Shown: piece by piece, positions 1 through 5,585 of the stretch | Layout of the letters: every line of letters begins with the position of its first letter | Position numbering within the stretch: position 1 is the stretch's first letter | Assembly: GCA_035541995.1 (NCBI GenBank) | Contig: DATKMG010000847.1 | Span: 1 to 5,720 of the forward strand | Direction of reading: 5' to 3' | Source: DATKMG01 sp035541995 | GTDB lineage: Bacteria > Acidobacteriota > Terriglobia > Versatilivoradales > Versatilivoraceae | DNA: 5,720 bases | Made by a program: the position numbers and the translations under genes | Notes under the pieces: generated by a model | Database searches by the model: none | Told to the model about the DNA's origin: nothing | Seen by the model: the letters and a program-made list of their open reading frames with translations, nothing else

Positions 1-27
1 GCTTTGCTTCGAGATGGATGATTACCC

Positions 28-75
28 ATTGAACTAAGGGGAGATGTGTGCCCCTGAGCCGATGAGTTCAATTTT
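28..75 (+). terminator. Nested stem-loop, possible terminator of an upstream gene
   Basis: An 8-base perfect inverted repeat, ATTGAACT at 28-35 and AGTTCAAT at 65-72, encloses a second stem, AGGGG at 37-41 with CCCCT at 51-55. The 3' arm runs straight into four Ts (72-75). The order stem, stem, short T-run fits a weak intrinsic terminator on the + strand for a gene ending left of the window edge. Two frames have an early stop there (TGA at 19-21, TAA at 35-37), and I cannot say which, if either, is a real gene end. The T-run is short and the outer stem AT-rich, so a leader structure for the next gene is an equal alternative. Confidence 0.35.
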
Positions 76-108
76 GCCGTTTGGCCGTTGTTCATCAAAA
101 TGGACTGC

Positions 109-114
109 AGGAGG
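109..114 (+). promoter_or_regulatory. Consensus Shine-Dalgarno without a well-placed start
   Basis: AGGAGG is a perfect ribosome binding site, but no ATG, GTG or TTG lies 5-10 bases after it. The first in-frame candidate for the following gene is GTG at 132, 17 bases away, and an in-frame TAG at 126-128 rules out an earlier start. It either serves the GTG start poorly, belongs to a lost or very short reading frame, or is chance. Confidence 0.3.
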
Positions 115-236
115 AATACTGTAAGTAGCTGGTGAAAACAAAGAGTACAATAGTCCTCAATCGCATGCTGGCGTTTTTCTGCCTCTTGTCGCGTCAAGCT
201 CAATTGGATGGAAGCAGTGGGCCAACCAAGAGGAAT

Positions 237-1208
237 ATGATAATCAAACCTTGGCGATCGGTTTTGGTCGTGCATATTTTTCTTGTCCCAGCCGCCGGCT
301 GCCTTTCCACAACGACTTATTCGCAATCCACCGCAACTTTACCCCAAGTTAGAACAGACGCTATCCAACTCGAAGTGACTAAGGAATCATGGCCGCAGTT
401 TCTCGAAAGCGCGCGAACCAAGGCGCTCTTGTATGCAGAAAGCCTGCCGGATTTCACCTGCGTTCAAGCCACGAGGCGATTTGCAGGGCGCACGGCAGAA
501 GTCTCCTTGCCCAACGGCGCCGTATATTTGTCCGGAGAGGGAGCTGGACAACAGATTCCTACGGGGTGGGAAAAAGGAGTGAAATGGACATTCCAGGATG
601 AAATCGTCCAGGAGGTCATCTATGTCGGCCACCAGGAGCACTACAAATTGCTGAGGGAGACTCGTCCTCCGGGGATTGTTCCTCCCGCGGAACCGCGACA
701 AGACCTGACCTCGGCCGGGGAATTCGGCTCGACTCTGAAATCCTTGTTTGAGCCTGGCACGAAAGCTGATTTCAGGTTGGAGAAGAATGAGAGAATCCGC
801 GGGTGGAAGACCATGCGCGCGAAGGTTCAAGTGAACACGGAGAATTCGGACAGGGAGATCTCCTTTGTGGGGAACTCCGACGAAGGGAGGAGGCCCTATT
901 CCCTTAAGGTTGGTTACCAGGGTCACGTGTGGTTTGACATTGCTTCGGGTCAGGTGGTTCGACTCCAATTACAGGCCTTGAACCTTCCAGTGGATTTCCC
1001 CATTGCCCGTTCCGTCTGGGCTATCGATTATGATCTGGTCGGCGTTGGAGGGAGGAAATACTGGCTTCCGGTTAGAGCTGAGCTTCAGCTCACGACTTCA
1101 AGCTGTAAGGCTCTACCCCCTTCCGCAAGAAACCTCCACACTCGGAACCTCATGGAGTTCCGGGAGTTCCACAAGTTTGAGGCGGAAGTGAAGGTCTTGC
1201 CCGAATAA
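237..1208 (+). CDS. Secreted or lipoprotein-like conserved protein of an Acidobacteriota-type family
   Basis: The function is unknown. From ATG at 237 the protein has 323 residues and begins with a clear export signal: basic start (MIIKPWRS), hydrophobic core (VLVVHIFLVP), then AAGC at 19-22. That could be a relaxed lipobox with Cys22 as the lipidated residue, or cleavage may fall a little later near YSQS. The mature part carries motifs I recall from a family abundant in Acidobacteriota genomes: YAESLPDFTC (66-75), GEFGS (161-165), GYQGHVWFD (226-234), a DYD near 264, LPVRAEL (277-283) and MEFREF (306-311). The alternating polar/hydrophobic strands suggest a mostly beta fold, perhaps like outer-membrane lipoprotein carriers; that is inference. 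Start choice: GTG at 132 would add 35 residues before the signal peptide, so I prefer 237, which has AGAGGA just upstream at rather short spacing. The gene is convergent with the nitrilase. Confidence 0.75.
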   Translation: MIIKPWRSVLVVHIFLVPAAGCLSTTTYSQSTATLPQVRTDAIQLEVTKESWPQFLESARTKALLYAESLPDFTCVQATRRFAGRTAEVSLPNGAVYLSGEGAGQQIPTGWEKGVKWTFQDEIVQEVIYVGHQEHYKLLRETRPPGIVPPAEPRQDLTSAGEFGSTLKSLFEPGTKADFRLEKNERIRGWKTMRAKVQVNTENSDREISFVGNSDEGRRPYSLKVGYQGHVWFDIASGQVVRLQLQALNLPVDFPIARSVWAIDYDLVGVGGRKYWLPVRAELQLTTSSCKALPPSARNLHTRNLMEFREFHKFEAEVKVLPE

Positions 1209-1370
1209 TCTGGCAAATTTTCCGAAGGATTAGGGGAAGTGGGGCGGGAGGCACCGTTTGCGAGATGGGTTCGTCAGAGGCAATTCCGCATGCTTCACAC
1301 AATTTCCAAGCTCTGACCGCTTCCGCCGCTTGGCTAAGCGAACACGAGTCGTTCCTCAGCCATTAGATGC

Positions 1371-2705
1371 CTACTTGACATAGTCGGGCCGTTGAATGCT
1401 GATATCTCCGCGGTACTCCTTCATCATCCGCGCACGCATATCACCCAACCAGGGGTCCTTGTAGCGACGGTTCAAGTCGATGGTGGTCACCGCCGCCATC
1501 CCCACCTTGGGGGCCAGGGCGAGCTGTTTCCCGTCCGGATCCAGAACTTGCGTCGGGGAACCATAGCTGGATTCCACCAGGAACAAATGGTTCTCGATTG
1601 CGCGGGCTTTCACGAGAGTGTTTTCCCCGTCCCAGATCGGCATGAGAATGATCTCCGCGCCTTTTAGTGCCAGAGCGCGCGCGGGTTCCGGATACTCTGA
1701 GTCCCAACAGATCATCATTCCAACGCGGCCAAAGTCAGTGTCAAAAACCGGGTATTCGTCCCCGGGCGTAATGCCCACTTCGATCTCCTCACGGGGGATG
1801 TAGACCTTGCGGTACTTACCGGCCACCTTTCCCTGCCGGTCGATCAACACTGCCGTGTTGTAAACAGCGCTTCCCTCGCGCTCGTAGATACCGGCTACTA
1901 CATATGCGTTCTTCCGCTTCGCCAGTTCGCCGAATTGCTCAGTGATGGGACCGGGGATGGTCTCAGCCACCTCTGCGTATGGGATTCCCGTGTCAACTGC
2001 TGGTGTGCCTTCCGGAAACAAAAAAACATCCACTTTTCCTGGCACTGCCTTCTCCGCAACTTCAATGAAGTGCCGGATGTTCTCGGAGGCAGAGCCCGTC
2101 TTTCGCCCCGGCCGGTAGTTGATAGAGGCCACTGTCACGTTTCGCGGTCCCGGCGCTGGAATCGGCTGGAAGGAGATATCATCCCACCATACAACTCCCG
2201 CAGGCGCATTCTGAAGGTACAATTGGATAGTGACACTGTCGGCTTTCTCCGGGGCTTGTACATCCATGGCAAGTCGCGTCCATTCCCGCTCCCTGGCGAT
2301 TGTGTAAGGGTACTCCGGCCGCCCGGCCCCCTTCCCTTCGGGGGTTTCCCAGTCGAGCCGTGCCACGACTTGAAGGGGTTCATAGCTGAGCCCTTCCGCT
2401 TGATAGTAAGCAGAGAAGCGGTACCACCTGCTCGCTTCCACTCCCTTGACGGTGCTTTCCCATCCGCCGTATGCAGCTGGATTACTGTTGCCGGAAATGG
2501 CAAGCGATCCCCGTTCGCCACGTGAGTGCGCCTGATCGACAAACGTTCGAGGCGCAATTTCAGGCCTAGCCGCCCAAGTCTTCCACCCCGCCGGTACACC
2601 CTCGCCGGCCACCTCAAACCCGGATTGATGATAGGGCACGCTTGAGGTAGGACCGAGGACAGCAGAGATCAACAAAAGACTGAGATATTGCATAATTGTT
2701 CCCAT
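1371..2705 (-). CDS. Exported carbon-nitrogen hydrolase (nitrilase superfamily) with N-terminal carbohydrate-binding-like domain
   Basis: This 444-residue protein likely cleaves a C-N bond in an amide, carbamoyl or nitrile substrate; the substrate is unknown. Residues 188-444 form the nitrilase-superfamily alpha-beta-beta-alpha domain. Its catalytic triad is visible: Glu232 (LFPEG), Lys300 (YRKVYIP) and Cys333 (MICWDSEYPEP). The C-terminal IQRPDY recalls the RRPELY-type ending of N-carbamoylputrescine-amidase-like enzymes. Residues 1-22 are hydrophobic, like a weak signal peptide lacking a basic n-region. Residues about 28-182 (from SGFEV to WWDDISFQ) look like a jelly-roll module of the CBM4/9 or galactose-binding type. 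The family core is about 260 residues, so the N-terminal domain is a true addition. Start: ATG at 2703-2705 has AAAGGA 13 bases upstream, slightly far; Met5 (2693) is an alternative. The upstream neighbour, a sugar-isomerase remnant, is divergent. Catalytic class is confident; substrate and location are inference. Confidence 0.88.
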   Translation of the reverse strand: MGTIMQYLSLLLISAVLGPTSSVPYHQSGFEVAGEGVPAGWKTWAARPEIAPRTFVDQAHSRGERGSLAISGNSNPAAYGGWESTVKGVEASRWYRFSAYYQAEGLSYEPLQVVARLDWETPEGKGAGRPEYPYTIAREREWTRLAMDVQAPEKADSVTIQLYLQNAPAGVVWWDDISFQPIPAPGPRNVTVASINYRPGRKTGSASENIRHFIEVAEKAVPGKVDVFLFPEGTPAVDTGIPYAEVAETIPGPITEQFGELAKRKNAYVVAGIYEREGSAVYNTAVLIDRQGKVAGKYRKVYIPREEIEVGITPGDEYPVFDTDFGRVGMMICWDSEYPEPARALALKGAEIILMPIWDGENTLVKARAIENHLFLVESSYGSPTQVLDPDGKQLALAPKVGMAAVTTIDLNRRYKDPWLGDMRARMMKEYRGDISIQRPDYVK

Positions 2706-2740
2706 TTCAAATTTTCATTCCTTTCCAATCCGCCAAAATT

Positions 2741-2757
2741 CTCCTCATTCTTAGGAG
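2741..2757 (-). promoter_or_regulatory. Small stem-loop in the leader of the nitrilase gene
   Basis: Five-base arms CTCCT (2741-2745) and AGGAG (2753-2757) flank a seven-base loop, 36-52 bases upstream of the nitrilase start. The surrounding 2706-2805 stretch is AT-richer than the flanking genes and must contain the nitrilase promoter, but I found no convincing -35/-10 pair on the minus strand. The stem is short and could be chance. Confidence 0.2.
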
Positions 2758-2805
2758 GCATTACCGAACAGGATAGCACAATTGAGAAAAGTAGCTTCTT
2801 GTTGA

Positions 2806-3516
2806 GGGTCACCGACCGATCTCCATCGGGACTACGTCGTTCGCAGCCTTCTCTTCAAGCAGACGGTCGAAACGCTGATGGATACACACTCCTGCAACGC
2901 ATTCACTATCGAGTGCTTCGAGTTTTGCGCGAGCCGGCTGGTCGAGAAATGGAAGATCACTCCTTGCCCGATTCACACGCTTTTCAAGGACCAGGGAATC
3001 GCCTCTTCCTGCGAGGGAGACATGGGGGCGCTTTTGGGCATGCGGCTACTAATGTCATTGTCGGCCAAGTCGTCCCATCTTGGGAACATGTTCATCCGCG
3101 AAGACAACCTGGTGGAGATCAACCATAGCGCGCCGGGAATCAAAATGAACGGCTTCGACCAGCCCGGATTGCCATACAAGCTTGGGCGCTTCATCCAATC
3201 AGGGTGGGGCACCAAGGCTGTGGTCGATTTTAAGCAGAATGCCGAAAGATGGGTCACTGTTGCCAGGATGCATCCGAACGCCAAACAGGTGCTCGTTATG
3301 AAAGGCAAGCTGGTTAGGGCCGAAGGTTGGGACAAGGACAACCTCGGCTGTTCGGTGGCGGCCTTCATTAAGTCCGCTGAGACAGGGAATGGTTCACCCT
3401 TTGTCCGCAAACAGGCTGAATACGGCAATCACCTGGTCTGGATCTACGGCGACTATGCTGAACGAATGCGCCAATTGGGAGATTTAATGGGGCTGGAGGT
3501 GGAGGTTGCAGCGTAG
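2806..3516 (+). pseudogene. C-terminal remnant of an L-fucose-isomerase-like sugar isomerase
   Basis: The frame reads clearly as the C-terminal part of an L-fucose/L-arabinose-isomerase-like protein: CNAFTIECFE, TPCPIHTLFKDQGI, CEGDMGALL, then GNMF, NHSAPGIKMNGFD, GWGTK, NLGCS and the ending YGNHLVWIYGDY...LGDLMGLEVEV. Acidic residues in the ECFE and CEGD motifs and the late His of GNHL are plausible metal ligands by analogy with FucI. Full-length members are usually over 400 residues; only about 212 remain from the first ATG (2878). The family-like sequence starts earlier: codons 2812-2877 read DLHRDYVVRSLLFKQTVETL, in frame and without an ATG. An in-frame TGA at 2803-2805 closes the frame, and no Shine-Dalgarno precedes 2878. 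I therefore call it 5'-truncated. No internal stops or frameshifts are seen, so decay may be recent, or a short protein starting at 2878 may still be made. It is divergent from the nitrilase. Confidence 0.72.
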
Positions 3517-3551
3517 CAAACGATTTCTCAGTTATATATGAAAAAGCAACC

Positions 3552-3676
3552 GGCGAAGGCCCGATCTACAAGCACCTCGCCTGCCTCAGGATTTAGGCAA
3601 GGACCCTCGCGGTAAATCCTTCTCGGCAGTTGCTCCAGCGGTCGGCCTGAGCACCTGCACTTACCGCCGGGCCGAC
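3552..3676. other. Three consecutive hairpins, candidate structured RNA
   Basis: Hairpin 1 pairs GGCGA-a-GG (3552-3559) with CCTCGCC (3575-3581), with one bulge. Hairpin 2 pairs AGGATTTA (3588-3595) perfectly with TAAATCCT (3613-3620). Hairpin 3 pairs GTCGGCCTG (3641-3649) with CGGGCCGAC (3668-3676), nine pairs including one G-U. GCGG in loop 2 (3609-3612) is complementary to CCGC in loop 3 (3664-3667). The match extends to seven bases (GCGGTAA/TTACCGC) if three pairs of hairpin 2 open, which would give a kissing or pseudoknot arrangement. No known RNA class is recognised. Single 7-8-base inverted repeats are expected by chance at this length; the clustering is what makes it notable. The strand is unknown. 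On the minus strand hairpin 1 is followed by TTTTT after six bases, like a weak terminator. Confidence 0.35.
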
Positions 3677-3714
3677 AGGATGGTAAGATGACCGATGAAA
3701 CTCTGAGAGGAACG

Positions 3715-3751
3715 AACAAGATTCTTGTTATTGACATTCGCAGAGTATAGT
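3715..3751 (+). promoter_or_regulatory. Operator-like palindrome abutting promoter-like elements
   Basis: A 15-base palindrome, AACAAGA-T-TCTTGTT (3715-3729), is followed one base later by a perfect -35 hexamer TTGACA (3731-3736) and then TATAGT (3746-3751), a 5-of-6 match to the -10 box. The spacing of TTGACA to TATAGT is only 9 bases. The alternative -35 TTGTTA (3725-3730) gives 15 bases. Neither is standard, so this is a tentative promoter with a possible repressor site. Transcription from here would meet the terminator-like hairpin at 3766 within about 10-30 bases. Confidence 0.3.
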
Positions 3752-3765
3752 GAAATCCGATTCTG

Positions 3766-3792
3766 CCACCCCTGCCGGGGTGGAGATTTTTT
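3766..3792 (+). terminator. Terminator-like hairpin with T-run
   Basis: CCACCCC (3766-3772) pairs perfectly with GGGGTGG (3777-3783) around a four-base loop TGCC. After three bases (AGA) comes a run of six Ts (3787-3792). This is a good intrinsic terminator shape on the + strand and could end transcription coming from the isomerase remnant or the structured stretch. It may equally be the first hairpin of the composite repeat-like element described at 3766-3866, in which case its role need not be termination. Confidence 0.5.
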
Positions 3793-3866
3793 GGGGGGGA
3801 CGAGAAGCCAGGGGTGATGCGCTTTTCGCTTCACCCCGGCTACTTTCCGTTATCCCTTCGGGACAA
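3766..3866 (+). repeat. Composite three-hairpin element, probably a dispersed repeat
   Basis: Three hairpins follow each other closely. The first is the CCACCCC/GGGGTGG stem with T-run. The second pairs GCC (3807-3809) with GGC (3838-3840), GGGGTGA (3811-3817) with TCACCCC (3831-3837), and GCG (3819-3821) with CGC (3827-3829), around a CTTTT loop with one bulged A and one T-T mismatch. The third pairs TTATCCC (3850-3856) with GGGACAA (3860-3866) around TTC, with one A-C mismatch. The order 'GGGGTGG + T-run, CACCCCGGCTA, TTTCCGTT, CCCTTCGGGA' resembles a repeat I recall from intergenic regions of Acidobacteriota and similar genomes; this is recall, not a search. Only one copy lies in this window, so repeat status cannot be shown here. 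Confidence 0.42.
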
Positions 3867-3994
3867 AAAGTTGTCATCATATTCTTCGATTTTCAATAGA
3901 TCAGTAGTGGAGAAGGAACCCCGAGTGGCGCCTTCACATGCGCGGCAGCCCCATTATCGTTTGGATCGCCTGAAACCTAGAAGGATGAAATACC

Positions 3995-5563
3995 ATGACT
4001 GACACTCACTTTGCGATTACTGTCCTGATCTCGTTGTTGTTGGTATCCTCCTGTGTTGCCATAGCCGCCAAATGGATTCGGGTCCCCTATACCCTGATGC
4101 TGGTTATCGTCGGCCTGATCGTCAGTCCGATGCATTTCCTGCCCTCTGTTCACATCTCGCCGGATTTGATTTTGTTGATCTTCCTACCGGCCCTGCTCTT
4201 TGAAGCCTCCTGGAATTTGAATTTCAGTCATCTGCGTGAGAATCTATGGCCCATTTTGCTGCTGGTGGTCCCGGGCGTTTTTCTGGCAGTGGGTGTCATC
4301 GGGATCCTTTTGCATTTGGGAACTGGAATGGCCTGGTCCTCCGCCTTCCTGTTCGGCGCCATGATTTCCGCAACTGACCCGGTGTCCGTGCTGGCCCTTT
4401 TCAAGAAGCTGAATGTTCCGGCAAGACTCTCCACCATCATCGAAGGAGAGAGTCTCTTCAACGACGGAACCGCAACAGTGGTGTTCCGCATTGTTTTGGG
4501 GATTGCTATGGGGGTAACTGCTTCATCCGCTGAGGAACTTTTCTGGAATTCGTTGCGGGAGTTTTTCTTGATTATCTTTGGCGGGATTGCCGTCGGGTCT
4601 GCCATTGGCCTGGCTGCCTCCAAGCTTACGTCCTTCTTTGACGATCACCTCCTGGAAATTACTCTGACCACCATCGCCGCTTTTGGTTCTTACCTTGTGG
4701 CGGAACTCCTGGATGTTTCCCCAGTGATTTCAGTACTGGTGGCAGGATTGATCATTGGCAATTATGGACGGAAGACCGGTATGTCTCCCACCACGCAGGT
4801 GGCCGTCAACTCTTTTTGGGAATATGCCGCCTTTGTAGCCAATTCGTTGGTATTTCTTCTGATGGGCATGGAAATTCAGTTTTCAATGTTCCAGAATGTT
4901 CCGGTCATTTTCTGGGCCGTATTTTCGATGTTGGTTGCTAGAATGGCAGCGGTCTACGGATTGATACCCATCCTCCACCGCTCGGGGATTGCTCTGCCTA
5001 TTCGCTGGCAGCACGTTTTGTTTTGGGGTGGTTTACGAGGCTCCTTGTCAATTGCACTGGTACTGAGTCTGCCGACCAACTTGCCGGGACGGTCTACCCT
5101 GGTCATCATGGTGTTTGGAGCGGTTTCGTTCAGTTTATTGGCCCAAGGTTTGACGATGTCCCCCTTGATGCGCAGGCTGAAGCTCGCTCAATTAGACGCC
5201 CGTTCACGAAATCTCGAGCTTTTGCAGGCCCGGATGCTGGCAGAGACCGACGCCCTCAAAGAGGTTGAGCGGCTTCGTTCCCAGGGAAGGATTTCCGATG
5301 TCGTCCAGCAGGAATTGCGCCGACAAATCACCGAAAGCCAGGAGCAACTCCGTAGTCTTGTTTCAGAATTGAATTTCAAAGAACCGCACCTGGTTCAGCG
5401 GGAACTGCTGCACTATTACCACCATCTGCTGGATGTGAAGAAGGCTCGTCTCAGTGAATTGCTCCGTGAAGGGTTGCTTTCAGCCGATAATTATCATGAG
5501 CTGATTGCACTGCTCGACAAAGATCTGGAAAAGAGAATTGCCGAGCGCGCTTCGGAAATTTGA
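3995..5563 (+). CDS. CPA1/NhaP-type Na+(K+)/H+ antiporter with long cytoplasmic tail
   Basis: This 522-residue inner-membrane protein exchanges cytoplasmic Na+ (or K+) for external protons, for pH and salt homeostasis. Residues 1 to about 390 hold 12-13 hydrophobic segments. Family motifs are clear: FLPALLFE (63-70), SATDPVSVLALFKK (125-138), GESLFNDG (151-158) and WGGLRGSLSIAL (344-355). Thr127, Glu152, Ser153, Asn156 and Asp157 match the ion-site positions of archaeal NhaP proteins in identity and spacing. The Asn-Asp pair is that of the electroneutral CPA1 type rather than the Asp-Asp of electrogenic CPA2 exchangers. Residues about 392-522 form a charged, helical, probably coiled-coil tail in the cytoplasm with no recognised nucleotide-binding domain. 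Start: ATG 3995 is preceded by AGAAGGA (3979-3985) at nine bases. It has its own intergenic space and converges with the last gene. Ion specificity cannot be read from sequence. Confidence 0.93.
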   Translation: MTDTHFAITVLISLLLVSSCVAIAAKWIRVPYTLMLVIVGLIVSPMHFLPSVHISPDLILLIFLPALLFEASWNLNFSHLRENLWPILLLVVPGVFLAVGVIGILLHLGTGMAWSSAFLFGAMISATDPVSVLALFKKLNVPARLSTIIEGESLFNDGTATVVFRIVLGIAMGVTASSAEELFWNSLREFFLIIFGGIAVGSAIGLAASKLTSFFDDHLLEITLTTIAAFGSYLVAELLDVSPVISVLVAGLIIGNYGRKTGMSPTTQVAVNSFWEYAAFVANSLVFLLMGMEIQFSMFQNVPVIFWAVFSMLVARMAAVYGLIPILHRSGIALPIRWQHVLFWGGLRGSLSIALVLSLPTNLPGRSTLVIMVFGAVSFSLLAQGLTMSPLMRRLKLAQLDARSRNLELLQARMLAETDALKEVERLRSQGRISDVVQQELRRQITESQEQLRSLVSELNFKEPHLVQRELLHYYHHLLDVKKARLSELLREGLLSADNYHELIALLDKDLEKRIAERASEI

Positions 5564-5585
5564 GCAAACCACTGCGTAAGACGCG

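Larger units (their letters stand above)
3517..3994. other. 478-base gap before the antiporter, rich in stem-loops
   Basis: I see no convincing gene here. Reading frames on both strands give low-complexity or basic, Pro/Arg/Ser-rich peptides without family features; the small frames at 3538-3615 and 3814-4002 lack a ribosome binding site. The stretch holds a cluster of three hairpins (3552-3676), a palindrome next to a TTGACA (3715-3736), a terminator-like hairpin (3766-3792), two more hairpins (3807-3866) and then about 110 bases of plain leader to the antiporter start. A TTGTCA at 3871-3876 could be a -35 for the antiporter, but no good -10 follows at normal spacing. Confidence 0.6.

Noticed and set aside
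387..968. Long minus-strand open frame inside the first gene
   Set aside because: It is antisense to a gene with a signal peptide and family motifs. Its translation has no recognisable motif and no ribosome binding site.
1273..1317. Inverted repeat GTCAGAG/CTCTGAC between the two convergent genes
   Set aside because: Seven pairs with a 31-base loop and no T-run on either strand are expected by chance. I also saw CGCTT/AAGCG at 1327-1340 with no T-run, so I call no terminator in this gap.
2135..2617. Second minus-strand open frame overlapping the nitrilase N-terminal domain
   Set aside because: It lies in another frame of the same strand, is rich in Arg/Gly/Pro, and the nitrilase frame explains the region fully.
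2688..3128. Plus-strand open frame running from the nitrilase start into the isomerase remnant
   Set aside because: Its translation changes character midway and matches no family, while the isomerase frame carries clear motifs. I also checked this frame for the missing isomerase N-terminus and found none.
3528..3737. Minus-strand 69-codon frame in the structured gap
   Set aside because: Its composition is Arg/Pro/Cys-rich, it has no ribosome binding site or motif, and it overlaps the stem-loop cluster.
3814..4002. Small plus-strand frame overlapping the antiporter start
   Set aside because: It begins inside a hairpin of the repeat-like element with no Shine-Dalgarno. Peptides from such hairpin repeats are usually spurious.
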